A stretch of 64,000 bases of DNA, from contig OV121086.1 in the NCBI GenBank assembly GCA_921293015.1, positions 33,851,194 to 33,915,193 of the forward strand, in the 5' to 3' direction. This DNA comes from Phorcus lineatus (Eukaryota; Mollusca; Gastropoda; Trochida; Trochidae). The position numbers and the translations under genes are program-made. Numbering within the stretch: the first letter of the stretch is position 1; every line of letters starts with the position of its first letter. Below the pieces are notes generated by a model. That model saw nothing but the letters and a program-made list of their open reading frames with translations, was not told where the DNA came from and did no database searches. Below, piece by piece: positions 1 through 12,845 of the stretch.

Positions 1-1300
1 TTAAAACATTTTTGTTAAAGAGAAAAATGTACATTTGAATGAAAGTAGATATACTACACTGTTGTTCATGGATTTTGAATACGCGAGTTAACTACCTTGG
101 GCTTCATTTTTAAAAAAATTATATAAGACGTAAATAAAGAATTCTGTTAAGATATTTTGTATTTGGTGAAGGCTACAAGCTTCACTTGAATGAATTACAG
201 TGCTATTTTACATTACCAAAATAAAACATCCAACTTAAAGGGCAGTAAGTTACGACGGGGAGCAAGACAAGACAGTTCCCATTCTTTTCGCACGGAAGAT
301 AAGTGAGGAAACAAAAACCGTTGACAATGTTGTAAGGTCTTTAATGAAAAGCCTGGAGACGGTTTCGGATTTTCAGCTGTTTATCTGGGAGAGGATGTTA
401 GTTTTACAACCGGGACCACAACAAAGTAGAAGGGGGATAGAGCCGAAGAAGCCAATGATTCGTAGCCAGGGCGCCTTCGTGTGCTTGATGATTACTAACG
501 ACGCTCGATTAAGCACTGTATAAAGCACACGGAATCATTTAGTCGCATTTCTTGGGCGAGATTACAAGCAAATGAGCATTCCTGCGCTCTCAACAAAGTC
601 GGGATTCCAAAATGGGCGAAACTGATCCAAACCTGGCTGAGTTTATTTGCAAGCGGCTGTGGCAGTTACAGGTGTGAAAGTCAGCTAGTTTCCCACCAAC
701 TGCAATAACAGACCGTCCCTCAGTCGACAAACCCTCTAAACTCGTCAGGAGTGACGTCATACGGTGATGTCGGATGCTCCTGGCAACATCTGAGACGGTG
801 CTGCCCTCTACTGAGAGTGGTTTTCTCTTCTCTCTGCGCTGCGACGCCAGTCCCGGAGTGAAGCGCCAGACAGAGAGAGAAGAAGGAGCGATATGGTGGA
901 ACCCTTGAATGTTTCTCCGTGTGCCTAGCCCAGAATTGGAAAAGAGAAGAAGTGGAATTTCACGGCCAGTGCACATGAAGCTGTAACATCGATTCATTTA
1001 GCTGATCAAATGCACATATCAGAGAGGCAACGCTCTAACCAAACAAATGCTTCCAGCTCACACCTGCGAAACGTACAGCGCCCCCTAGCGACGTAGAGCT
1101 CCCTCTTGCGAAGCCGCGAGAAGTCAGTGAGAAGTCAGCGAGAAGTCGGCAGTGCGGGACGATTTGATGATGAAAACATTCACAGGCAGACACTAATGAG
1201 CAGAAACGCAAGGAGCAGACGATACCTTGTATATCTCACACCAGACGGTTATACCATCATTCAAGGGATACGAGAATATCTTCATAACAACTAGATATCA
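1..1300. promoter_or_regulatory. Less AT-rich island with CRE and paired CTCF-like motifs
   Basis: From about 240 to 1250 the DNA is visibly richer in G+C and CpG than the next 3 kb. It holds a perfect palindromic CRE, TGACGTCA (752-759), a CTCF-like site on the minus strand at 801-814 (TCAGTAGAGGGCAG, 12 of 13 consensus positions) and a second on the minus strand at 1076-1092 (CTAGGGGGCGCTG core). A short imperfect direct repeat, GAGAAGTCAG, is iterated at about 1117-1150. The longest open frame (590-997, minus) shows no domain. It could be an insulator or an upstream promoter. The function is inference from motifs only. Confidence 0.4.
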
Positions 1301-4019
1301 AACAATCGTACAAACAAAACCACAAACCAGGGTAGCATTTTACACCATAAAAGTTTTTTTGGATGGAGACAATGAAATCGTTAACGATCTGTAGCAATGT
1401 CATGCGAACAAATGCTTTTCTTCACAAATATGGTTTTTAGTCTATTGGACTGAATGATGTTTAAATGCTTCTGGTATTGTCGTTTCCAAAAAAGATCTTT
1501 TAAAACGACAAGTCTCTTGTCATTTGTAAACGTCTCCATAGACAGAAAAGAAAAGAATTCTTCAAAACAAATACGCATCATCGAGATATAATGATTTGCT
1601 TGAAACAACTTTGCTTCTCTCTCACGCTATTCATCGCCAACAATGATCGTCAAAATTAAATTAGAATTAATAAAAAATGCAAATTCATAATTTTAAAAAT
1701 CCCTTTTGAAACGAGTGTCTTGCAGTTATGCCAATGACCATTCCATATTTACAACATTTAAAGGTACACTATCCAAGTCCATGTAACTTTAATCATTTTC
1801 AGAAGGACATATGGAATGCAAAGTACTCGAATGTGTGTACTCGAGCACTTCCAGCAGGAAAGGATACTGCAAATGAATAGATGATAAGTATTATATATAG
1901 GTGTTCATGACATACAATGCACAACACGAGGGCATAGATAATAGTATTTCCCGCGCGAGAGCGAGTGAGATACTTTTATTGAGGCACGAGTTTCGTAAAC
2001 ATAGTTTGTCTTGAGCACGGATATAATATTCTGTATTATTATTATTCTATAATATATAATAACTAAAGTTGCGAAATCAAAGAAAATATAATAAGAATCA
2101 ACATCCAAGTATTGCCGCTTTTTTAACCCAACGCAAGCTGTGACGTCAAAGCATTGTTATGGACGTGATGTCACAATGAAAAAGTAATATTTTCACCTAG
2201 GGCATCGTATTAAAAATATGAACACCAATTAGAATGCCCTCGTAGGTAATACAAGTATATGGCACACCACATGACAATAACATTGTTTCCTTAGATTGAC
2301 CACTGGCAAAGTTTCGTAATGTCTCCCTTCAAATATGCACAAATTATGCATTTGACGTACACTTAAGGATCGTACATGTAAAACACTTTCGTTTCATTAC
2401 TTAATGTGTGAGATAATTCATTTTTCCTTTTGATCAAACAACTTTCCCAGCTCAATATCTGCTATTTCTTTGCAAATATTAGAGTTCTTGATAAATTTAC
2501 CCTTGATTGCTCGCACCATGCGATTTTCACATTATTGGCTCCTACGTTGAAGGAAATTAGGTCTAGAAAATAAAATGTAATTTGAAGATCGCCGACAACC
2601 AAGAACAACATTTGTGTTCTTTAACTTTAATACGAAGAACCGTTTCCTTTGCAATTTGGCACATCCCGATTGTTCTCTTTTGTTACGGCCTTTACGGTGA
2701 ATCAAAATATATTTGTTTAGATATATTAAATTGAAAAGGTTATTAATCTAATTTATATTGAACTGGCAGTAAATTATCAATTTATTCATATTTAAGTCAA
2801 AATATATTTACTTGAAAATTAAGTAAAGGTTTCCTATATGGAAGACATTTTACTTGCGAATAAACAAAACATCATTGTAATTGCCATCATAATATCAACT
2901 ATATCAAAAACTGATGCCTATATTGCACCCTTCATCTTTTGTAAATGGTATATTGGATCTGTGAGTGGTTAGTAAGTAGGGTATTTTTTTCGTCTTTTGC
3001 ACAAATCAAATTTAAAGAGCTTTTTATAAAAAAAAACGATGGACCAACACATTACACGAAAATTATGCATGTATACTACATGCTTTTTATGATAGATACT
3101 TACGATGTCATTCACAGTCTGATTTAAAGTACAACAAAAAATCAGTTTTGAAAAATTGTATGTGAATCATTTCTACAAATTGAATTTTAATATATCTAAA
3201 TCAACTTATTTTTTTCTAATCCATCTATTGCCACGTTAAATCCGTCCCGTAATGTCTTCTGACGCGTCTGATAGATTATGGAAATGAAAAGCAAGATTAG
3301 ATCGGAATAGCCCCTAATCTTCAGCTTAACATGGCTCGTTTGAGGAAATATTGTATTTCGTAACTGAATAACATAAATCAGACCTACTTTTTGATTAAAC
3401 CGGTGTATCAATTGATTGGCTGACTATATAAAAGAGTATCAAACAGGTACATGCAAAATCTGCTGGTGGTCTTTTATGGAGAATCTGACTCAGAATCAAG
3501 AGCTTAGTGTAAAATGTCGACCAGCCCAAAGATTCGCATATATTACATACGTAATATGTGCAATTATAGAGTTAAATTGCAAAACGATCACAAATATTAT
3601 AGACCTTTTATGGCCGGGTAATTGTATAGCTTGAATGCCGCTTGAAGGCGAAGCGGTTACCGGGAAGATCGAATTTCACATGGCTCGTACACCGGTAATC
3701 CTGCCTCACACGGTAGTTACACATTACATGGGGATCAAATTACGCCAACACCGGTGATTGCTAACGATAATTATCATATCCAATAGCATACAGAGTGAAA
3801 ACAAATTATTCGCTTGACTTGATGCTGTTTTGACAAGTCGTCAGGCAGAAATTACCTAACTCCTGTCAAATTAACAGATTTAAGACGTTTTTCGTCATAC
3901 ATTATCCTTAAATATTGATATTTTCTTGCCTGGAAGTTACTATCAATTAAGATCGCAATTTCCATGTTCATACATTATCCCTTATTTTTGTATATTTATA
4001 ATATATTGACCAGCAGCAA
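1301..4019. other. AT-rich unique DNA, no gene seen
   Basis: All frames are broken by frequent stops; the small open frames show no family signature. A perfect CRE, TGACGTCA, lies at about 2141-2148. No tandem or inverted repeats of note. Confidence 0.6.
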
Positions 4020-4340
4020 CAAACCTTACCCATAGCAAGTTCGTGATGCAGAGTGGGAGATAACTCTTAACCGTCCACAGCTACATCTCTCATCCCCGAG
4101 ACTCAATGAATCAACTGATCGCCTTCACCGGATTTCCCTCGTATCGCAACCGGCTGGTTACTCAAACATATTTATACCGTGGAGACGCTAGGCTCATCTG
4201 GGTATTGCTAAATGTTGTGTCGCTAGCTAGTTGCTGAAAATAATCGAGGTAAATCATGGGAAGGCAATTATGGGGTTTAAAGAGGTGTCGAGGAGTAATG
4301 AACGCGCCTCATCAAGAACATTTACTGACATCTTTAAAGA
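4020..4340. promoter_or_regulatory. Possible conserved non-coding element
   Basis: A compositionally balanced, non-repetitive block inside AT-rich DNA, with densely packed potential factor sites (GGATTT, CAACCGG, TTTATACCG, GGTAAATC). It has no open frame. The call rests on appearance only and needs cross-species alignment. Confidence 0.2.
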
Positions 4341-5039
4341 ACACCAATATCAAATGAGAGAGTGTGCTGAACGTTAAATAGGAAACTATAGAAGATTCAT
4401 CTGAATACCAGAGGTGCTAGATTGCTGTCAGCGCAGTAACCAGCAAACAGACTTGGTCTTATTGATGCTTTAGATTAGTTTTCAGTTTCAACTTCGAAAT
4501 ATTGACTTGCAGTTCTATATACATGAACACATAAAATAGAATCGATAAATTTGCTGTCTGATTTGTATACACGTCTTCTGAATGTGACAAGCCTGAGAAT
4601 GATAACTTGGTAAAATTTGAATGGAACCCTACCTTATTGTATTACTTACGGTATTTTCGTTACTGTGAAATCCACTTGATATCGTTATACACAATCACAG
4701 CTTTATTAAACAGCTTTAATTAATTTGTTTAGGTTTATAGGTTCTACTTCATATGACAATGTCACGCTATTAAGGGAACACTGTCGCTTTGCTTGTAAGA
4801 AAAGGGAATCAAGCATAGACAGAAAGAGAGAGGCTTTATTCACTCATGAACTATAGAACTTTAATTGATTTCATTGAAATTGTACAATCATGTGGAATTC
4901 ATAACGTGAATTTTTACGTAGTATTTTGAGAAGCAGATGAGATCTTTTTGCTGTCATTTCTAAACCTCATTTGCAGAGAAAAGTTAAAATCTTTATATTT
5001 GAGTCCATTTTATTTCTGATATATAAAGAGACTTACATT
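4341..5039. other. AT-rich unique DNA, nothing recognised
   Basis: No open frame, repeat or structured RNA was recognised here. Confidence 0.5.
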
Positions 5040-5240
5040 TAGTCCCTGAAAAAAAGATTTCCCCAAAAAATTTGTTTTCAAAACATTTGGTATGAAAAAA
5101 TATTTTAAAAAAGGAGTCCTGTACAATACTTAATTTCAGGCTATGGCGGAGGCAACTAAACGTGTTAAAATTTTCTAGGCTTAAGAAGGCTCCTTTAATA
5201 TTTTGCCATAGCGTCTGGATGACAGACTAAAAGAGTTCTT
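5040..5240 (+). repeat. Dispersed repeat, copy 1 (partner at 53082-53260)
   Basis: This segment aligns by eye, in the same orientation, with 53082-53260 along most of its length. Both share AAGATTTC, GGTATGAAA, the block AAAGGAGTCCTGTACAATA, TTAATTTCAGGCT, then AGGCTCCTTTAATATTTTG and GATGACAGACTAA. The AAAGGAG and CTCCTTT blocks are inverted relative to each other and could form a stem. The second copy lies inside a decayed tandem array (52000-53370), so this copy is probably a member that moved or was left behind. Confidence 0.75.
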
Positions 5241-7490
5241 ACCATTTGAAATAAGAATGGTATTTCAAGGACATGCTCAGTGAAGTGCTGAACCTTCATC
5301 TTCCGATTAAAATAAGATATCCATGTTCACATGGCGATTACAAGATTAACATTCCACGAATAGATGAGTACAAGTTTCACTAGCATTGTCAGTGATAACA
5401 TTAAAGCGTCATTGTGAGAGCAGTGACACGACTGGTGCTGGTGAAGCGTCCGAAGAATGCTGACAATTTCAGTTGAGATGTCATCGTTTCGCTTCGTCAA
5501 AATATGTTATTTTGGCTTAACGTGGTGCTTAATTGGCAGGTGTTATGTTGTTGTAGTCAAATAAGCCAAACTTTTAATGACTGTTATTCCATCAATGAAG
5601 TAGTATTGATTCTGTCTCAAATTTACCACCTTAATGCTTATCAGTTTACTGACAATATAGAGGTTAGTTAACGTCGTGATTTGTGATCGAAAACCGGACA
5701 ATGGCGCACGCCAAAGAATCAAACGTAATTTTAGAAATTTATTTACAGCAGACACAAAGAAAGCTATGGATTGGTAATGTTAAGTATCTAACTTATATTT
5801 ATGTAAACGGAATGCACAACTTTGAATTCATAATTTATATGGCTGTTTCCGATTATCATTGAAAATGTCATAATCTCCATTTTATGAAAGCGACATAATC
5901 TGTGTTAGTTTACAATTTTTAGATAAGAGTCCAATAACGGAGGAAGTATTCTCAATTGACACCATAGCAAGTTTTTAAAATTTCAACGAGAGCAGAAAAC
6001 TCTGTATACATCTGAAAATTGAAGTATTCTCAAAGGTATTCTTACATTTATACACGTTTTTCGAATTTGTTTTAAGATAAAATGTATCCTATTTTGTACT
6101 TGACCTGTGTTAACATTTTGATAAGACGTCTTCATAAACTGCCCGAATAAGACCATTTTATTTTACGTTTTGTATAACTTTTTATTGATCCGATGCAGAT
6201 GAAACGGGTAACGTTAACTCGGATTTTACGCTTCTTTACATTAATAAATCATTAGGGAACCAAACATTCCTAGCTAAGAAATGTACGACAGTTCTTTAAA
6301 AAAGGTTATTTCTTAAGTCGTGGGAAGTGCCAGAATTCAGTTTGTTGTGTGGATTGAAATCTAGTTATGAAATATTTACTTTATTTCATGGAAGAGACGA
6401 TAATCTGCTGTCATCATTTTACATCAAAATTCTTTGGTTCATTTCAGGGTATACGGTATCAACGTATGACAATCCGATGCCACCCAGCCTGAACTGTATC
6501 TCACGTACAGTGTGTGTTTCTCTCCATAGTAACTCTAATTTCGAGAACAGAGTGAGGTACCTCTAACTGATGTCAATGAACTTTATCTAATTACATGAAT
6601 AAGTATTTTTTTCTCTCAGTCGTCGTGGATAAGTTAATAAGTAGGCTTCAATGTCATGATATTTTGCAAATAATTCCAGTGAATCGAACAGGTTTTAGTT
6701 TTTTTTATAAAAAAATAGTGCTTTTTATTTGTTCGTATGCAAGAAGTTCTTTATGTTTTGAATAAAAAAATTCATTTGAAGAAAAATGCAATATTTGATG
6801 CAAATGTATTTCTATAAGAAGTATCGCTACTTTATGTAAAGCCAATCCTCCAATCTTGTAAAGTATTACAAACTAGGCCTAATGATAGAATCTGCAACAA
6901 CTAACTGTCACATTACTGCACAAATCCTTTAAATTCCCTGCTCCATCCATCTTGTAATCGGGTGACCACTACAAACGTACGCCTTCAAAGTTCAAAGGTC
7001 ATCATATTTGCCTAAAAACTTTCATCCGGGTCTTTTCAACGGATATGACACAATCTCAGGTAACCCTGCTCCACAACTGGCTATTAGAAGGGCAGGGACT
7101 GTGACCCCCCGTGAAAGACCTCCTACCTTATCGGACGCTCAAAAGAAGGGGGATAAAAGGAGAGGTTGCTCTCCAGTATTTACAATAAAGATGCCTATAA
7201 GAAAGACTGTGTATTCAGTTGCCTGAAATGATTAAAATTTCCAAGGGATTGACCCACCTTTACTAGAAGCAAACACGGTTATACGTAACCCAGAGGTTGT
7301 ATCGAAAATCGGCGTTACAACCGTTGTGTTACAAACGTGTATCACGAAGAGATTCTATAAATACCTCTCGTAAGATCAAATTGACCACTTTTGGGTTGCT
7401 GGCCTTGAAAAAACACACTTTTTCCAGTAATGTAATTGAAGTCTACTGTCGCCGAAATATTCATCATAGGTTTTTTTATCATTTAAAAAA
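5241..7490. other. AT-rich DNA with one decayed repeat copy
   Basis: No gene seen. At 5669-5750 there is a segment that matches the interior of the TTAA-flanked element at 45697-45779 (shared blocks GATCGAAAACCGGACA and AAACGTAATTTT), so an old copy of that element is embedded here with unclear ends. Small open frames at 6327-6566 and 7008-7226 show no signature. Confidence 0.5.
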
Positions 7491-7790
7491 CGCAATTCGC
7501 TGATCATCAAACGACATCAATGATGACGACAATTCATGGTAATTATGACAAGTATAATGATGATGATTTTGTACACACTTGTCTACCAACTTACTGAGAG
7601 GAAGCCAAATGCCTTGATAAGGAGATACAAATAATCATTATTTCGTCATCTTCCTCAACATCAGTATCATCATCATCATCATCGTGATAAACAGAATACA
7701 ATGACAAGGTAGTAAATTGTGATAGTTGTGCTATTGTTACGACAAAGAGGAATGACGAGAATTATGATGACGATGACAATCAACAACAAG
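7491..7790. repeat. ATC/GAT trinucleotide-rich low-complexity tract
   Basis: Interrupted GAT/ATC repeats on both strands, including a clean ATC run at about 7667-7682. Typical decayed microsatellite. Confidence 0.7.
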
Positions 7791-7879
7791 AGCACTTGTA
7801 TACATGCATCACAATCAATAAGTATACTGAAAAAAACGTATATCAACATCTACCATAAGTTTACATAACCAGTATTTAA

Positions 7880-8140
7880 GAGCTCCTGGCTACTGTCAAA
7901 GTGTTTGTCACTTCGCTAGGAACACAATCGGACAACGCCCCTCTTTTATTCTCCAGCCCTTATTTCCCCGCATGATCTGTCGGTTTCAGACTGAATACCA
8001 CGACCCGCATCAGGAAACAATTATCCATCTCAGGTTCAGTTTATTTACCTAACTTCATTTTCCGACATTTGATGAATTTGTCTCCCTCCTTTGTGACGCA
8101 TTCAACAACGTTGCGCATGCGCAGACGTATTGTTTAGTAG
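7880..8140. promoter_or_regulatory. Promoter-like island with a perfect NRF1 site
   Basis: A less AT-rich patch ending in TGCGCATGCGCA (8112-8123), a perfect palindromic match to the NRF1 consensus, which in animals is found mostly in TATA-less promoters. No open frame or splice donor could be tied to it. Confidence 0.3.
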
Positions 8141-8744
8141 AGTTAAAAGATATGTATTCGCGTTATCGTGATAATTGATGACCTTGATCCAAATCTCTTA
8201 TAATTTAATTATATACTTATTTTTAAAGAAATTATGAGGAAATATATTTCTGCTGATAAGACATTTCTTCCTCTCTTGAATAACTTAACAGCACTTTGGT
8301 TGTTAGTTGGCATTCAGGAATATGATTTCTAGATGTCTCATTGTTTCATAATCTGATATTCTACATAATAATTTTGATAGTTAAGGACATCATTGAAACT
8401 ATAATCTCAGAACGCGGCATGGGACACCATATTTCGAAAACGTTTCCATATCTAAACGTTTCAGATCATACCACTTTCCAAAATTTATATACAAATCTAA
8501 GCTACAAGAGCCAATTCTTTGTTGTGCACATAAATCCCTTTCCTTAAACATAAGAATAAAGATCGATAAGCATTGGCAGATACATATCATTTTCCAAATT
8601 GAAATATCTGTAAAACGATAATGACAGAAAATATGATGCATCAGTCATTATGACAATGATTAGGAAATGGTTAGCATGGCCTGACTTTCCGGTAGTACGC
8701 GTTTCTGAAAAAATCATTAAGCGTACAAACCCTCTTTAGTAGAC
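8141..8744. other. AT-rich unique DNA, nothing recognised
   Basis: Open frames occur on both strands at 8341-8641 in the same place, a sign of composition and not of a gene. No repeat found. Confidence 0.5.
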
Positions 8745-8748
8745 CATG

Positions 8749-8863
8749 GCCTCCTTTCATAAAGCCTTAAGGTGATCGTAAGTCCTTAAGGTAACCTTAG
8801 TGTAATGTTAAAGCAGGGGAGTTTAGGTTAACCTTAGTTAAGGTTACGTTGTGAAAGGAGACC
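8749..8863. mobile_element. Short MITE with TIRs GCCTCCTTTCAT / GGTCTCCTTTCAC
   Basis: The ends are inverted repeats: GCCTCCTTTCATAA on the left and, read on the minus strand, GGTCTCCTTTCACAA on the right. The interior is itself rich in inverted CTTAAGG/CCTTAAGG and GGTTAACC blocks. A CATG occurs directly outside each end (8745-8748 and 8864-8867) and may be the target duplication, though four bases is weak evidence. About 115 bp, no coding capacity, so non-autonomous. Confidence 0.7.
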
Positions 8864-8870
8864 CATGTCA

Positions 8871-9050
8871 TTTTACTAAGATAAACTTAGGACCATGATA
8901 AAATAGGGTTCCTACGACCACCATAACAATAAGAGAGCATCGAGAAACGAGATCTTTGGAACATGAAACACTAAGGCAACCTTGATTCACTTAAATTGCC
9001 TTAGTACAATGTTAAGAGATAGTAAGATTAACCTAAGATTAATTGATAAT
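8871..9050. repeat. Decayed relative of the adjacent MITE
   Basis: Blocks such as CCTTAGTACAATGTTAA and AGATTAACCTAAG at 8998-9040 echo CCTTAGTGTAATGTTAA and AGGTTAACCTTAG inside 8749-8863. This suggests a second, older copy or a tandem insertion. Confidence 0.45.
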
Positions 9051-11340
9051 GTTGTTCTGGTTGGTACTGGCAAAAGGGAATATACGCTACTGTTCTTTCA
9101 AATGAAACAAACAAATACGCTTAACAATGCTTTCAGAAATAAAACACCCATAATCATTTCGACATGATATAGGATTTCTTGGTTTTGTTAACTTCATATA
9201 TGTCCTTTCCCACCGTGAGCGGCTATTTTCCTGTTTCAAACGCTGTTTCGCTTTTTGGACATGTTTTTAAGGATAACATGGTCCTGATTTTTGAATATAT
9301 AACATATGAAAGGATATTTCTATTATTATATCTGCGTTATAACCCAATAATAAGATATCGCCCATTCGAAAAAACAAAAAAAACTGGATACGTTAATTAC
9401 GATGATCATGTAAATTGAATTAAAAAAACGGGGGTATTAGATGAATTTGGTTTAAGCACAGTGTTCGTTCTTACCGTTTAAAGGACCAAGGCGAACCAAC
9501 AACTCTTTGAAGTATATTTTTTTGAATGGTTGTACAGTATTACGAAAGACCATCTGTCATGAAGTTAGCAACACACTTTGAACTAGTATGCATCGGTTTA
9601 AACTAATATCTTGTATTTTTCATCAATGTTTTAACAGCCGTTGTTGACGATGAAGCAAAACATAGAGACTTTCCCTGGTTTCTTGTAAACTGGTTAGCTG
9701 TTTATGCGCGCAATCAGGTCAGCTATATCTCGATTGAGCGCAAATCTTTGCTGGGGTGTTTGTATTTCTGTGAAGAGGATTGTAGATGTCCGCTACTCCT
9801 ATTAACGCCGTATTTTGCTAAGACCCTGTTTTACATAAATAAATTTGAAGAAAGGCGTCTTTCTCTCAGTTCTATGAAGAATCGACGTTGAGAAGGAGAT
9901 ATATCGAAACTTGTTTTGTGAGCTTTGCTCTTAAGATGTAGAACCCTACAGAAATCCTTTCACGACTGTGGGAGTGTTTTGTGGTTTCCGTTTGAATTGT
10001 AACTCTCTCAATAGTCAGCCATCGCGTCTACAAACATCAAACTAGAAGATTCTGTATTTTCTAAACCCTTTTACCACTATACCTGGTTTGTATTCATGAC
10101 TATTCAATAAACACCTAACCCAAAAACTTCAAACTCTTTGCTAATACTGAGTCAGGTGAAAATGTAAAGGCTTAGATCTCGAAATTTCTATCAATATTAA
10201 TTTTTTTAATATAGAGGAAACTTGAACACCTCTTTATTCTTATCGGACTCTTGATGTCTGCACCTGCTTAAATAACGAAATGAATTGATATGAATTACTC
10301 GCTCTCTGTTGATAGTGTATACATGTAAATATATCTCAGGGTACGAGATAGGGATTTAAATAGTTTACAAACAGTGGTGATTGTTGAGAGGTGCTGCCGG
10401 ATGGAAATATTAAATGTTTTTGGTCCTAACATGCTATCACTTTAATACCAACTCTCCTTATCTTCCATTGACCCCTGACCTTTTTGGCGCCATCTTGGTT
10501 TAATCAACCTATTCAACGATACTTCACTTTTCATTTCGAACATGCCAGCTGCTCCTTGATATAAAAGTAAATATGTGTTTAAATTTCCACTTCAAATTTA
10601 TAAAAAAAAGTGTCAACCTGTGTGAGTCATACTGAGACAAATACGGATTTGAATTTATTAGAGTTACAGTAGTATTCAGAAGATTTTCAAAAATGCGTGT
10701 AAAAGACACATTGAAGGAAGTGTTTTCATGAATCAAAGATGTCGAAGTTTGAACTTTCCGTATATCAGTTGTACGAAACAACTAACAATAAGAATCATAC
10801 CTCACTTTCCAAATGCCCTTCAAACACTTCAAAACCATACCGTTTATTCTATGCAAATGCACAGTGCGCAAAACCAACTTAATTTTTGAAATTTGTCACA
10901 TTTGTCAATATTTGAATCATGTTTTCTAAATACAACCAATAAGCATACATTGTTATTCAAATGTAATGGGGAAAGACAACGACACTGTTTCAGTCATACT
11001 TCCTCCTTTTAAAACAAAACATATGTCAAGACAAATTGATAAAGTTATTATCTAAAAAACTCAGAAATTGGATTTATGATGTCATGCCACGTTAATGAAA
11101 GAAATAATGAATACGTAGGAAGCTAAGGTTTAACGCTACTGTTTTCCTGTCTACGAACATATGTCGATTGCTGCGCTCTGCGGCTCTCCTATGTTTTCAT
11201 GTCGAGAAATAAATTCAAACACCACATCAGCATTGACTATGAAATAAACAAAAGCTTTGCTACTTGTGTCAAGTGACGATTTTGACGGATGTGAATCGTT
11301 AGTGCAACTGCGCATCTGTCAATAACATGACGAACGGAAC
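9051..11340. other. AT-rich DNA, no gene seen
   Basis: No coding signature. A YY1-type motif, CCAAGATGGCGCC, lies on the minus strand at 10486-10498. Small open frames at 9179-9418 and 10524-10781 are unremarkable. Confidence 0.55.
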
Positions 11341-11346
11341 TTATTT

Positions 11347-11375
11347 TTGCACGTGCAATACGCCACCTAGCGGCG
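11347..11375. promoter_or_regulatory. Palindromic E-box next to a CTCF-like site
   Basis: TTGCACGTGCAA (11347-11358) is a perfect 12-bp palindrome with a central CACGTG. Two bases further on, the minus strand reads CGCCGCTAGGTGGCG, which fits the CTCF core with one mismatch. Factor identity is inferred from the vertebrate and fly consensus. Confidence 0.35.
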
Positions 11376-12609
11376 ATGGAAGATGTCTGGCAGTCAGGGG
11401 CGTATCGAATCACGTGGCCCTTGTCATAAATCTGAAAAACCTGAACAACATTTTTTAGTTCTTCAGAAGGATTTATGCATGTGGTTTTGACAAGGCGATG
11501 ATGTAAATGCAATTCCTAGCTTATGCAATGTATTATTTCAAATCGGGGTATATTTTGCAAGGAGTTTTTTTCGTCTCGGTTAAATCTTTCTGGTTGGAGA
11601 TTATCTGGCAATGAAACGTATGATGGTAAAGCGTCATATCATCTGTCTATGGTGTTTATTTTCTTTATACAGCGTGGAGGCAAGAGTGCTAAATAAACAC
11701 TCATTATTGGAAAACTCTAGCTGCACGTTTACAATCATAAACAGAACACGTGCAGGATTTCCAAAATGGCGGCTTTTATCAGTTCAGCGTGCGCACCCAT
11801 ATGTTAATTGGCTGGCGGTAATTTATCTCTAGGGCTGTTTATCTAATAGCGTTTGTTATAATCAATCACGGAATGTGGCGGATTAAAATCGAATATGTCA
11901 CCCCTATGGACTCCGAGATATAGCTGAGATAATAAACAAAACGTCAAAAGCTGACTTACATTGGCAACCATGGTGATCGTGTTGAAGTCGAACCTTAAAG
12001 TAACCTCGTTCAGGTGACGATAGAGGCCGCAGGTGCCAAATTAGAAACAAACTCCATGGAATAATACACAAAATCTCTTTTCAAATACCAAAACTTTTCA
12101 AATACACCTGTTAAAGGCCAATTTATTTTTCTCGTTGTACACTCACAACAGATAGGATCGACCTGTTCTGTTTAAATGCCTTGAAGAAGGCACGAAATGT
12201 TGATATAAAAATCAACAAATCTTAGGCAATCAAAACATCACCCGAAGTGACATGTTTTAAAATAATTGGATGTGTTATTATCAATTATCAATAAGTATAG
12301 GAGAAAAGGTAAGAATCCACAGGAATTGTTCCTTGTATGCATTTCGTTTCCATAAAATACATGGATTGAACTGTTCCTTTAAGCACTAATTCATGGTCTT
12401 TAATATCACGTTCTTCATTGTTAATGCGTGTCATACTAGTACTGGTATAACAAAAAAACGATCAATTTTTAACTAATTGTTTCTATTTATGCAGTCTAAA
12501 GTGCATATCTAACATTTACATTTACTACAAATAGTGCAACATAAGTCAAACTGTAATAAATTGCTTTAGGTTTTCTAAAGCTCATTTCTTATTCCCCTCA
12601 TGTGCCGCT
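11376..12609. other. AT-rich DNA with one YY1-type motif
   Basis: CCAAAATGGCGGC at 11761-11773 matches the YY1 consensus. A 73-codon open frame spans it (11611-11832) but shows no domain. No repeat recognised. Confidence 0.45.
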
Positions 12610-12845
12610 TATTTGCAATACTTCCGGTTCTGCGCACCACACCGCCGCATATAAGCCTCTACAGTGAACGCCACGCGACGTTACGAAAATCAAATATTTG
12701 AATTGCGTCTTCTGCCGCCTTGATTTCCGAAAAGAATTAATGAGACTCAGCAATGGCGCACATTACGACTTAGTATGCAACGTATCGCGCGAGAATTCGC
12801 GAGAACAAGTGTCAGACGCGTCAATGAGACAAAATGGCGGCACTT
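12610..12845 (+). promoter_or_regulatory. Promoter-like island: ETS, TATA-like, TCGCGAGA-like and YY1 motifs
   Basis: CpG-containing island within AT-rich DNA. In order: ACTTCCGGT (12620-12628, ETS), TATAAG (12650-12655), two TCGCGAGA-like sites within 12784-12804, and AAAATGGCGGC (12831-12841, perfect YY1 core). This combination is what animal promoters look like. Two small open frames start just downstream (12698-12886 and 12775-13008, 62 and 77 codons) without recognisable family; a non-coding or short 5' exon is possible. No transcript evidence is available. Confidence 0.4.

Noticed and set aside
590-997. 135-codon minus frame
   Set aside because: No recognisable domain, no supporting splice or start signals; it lies in a motif-rich, CpG-containing island where open frames are longer by chance.
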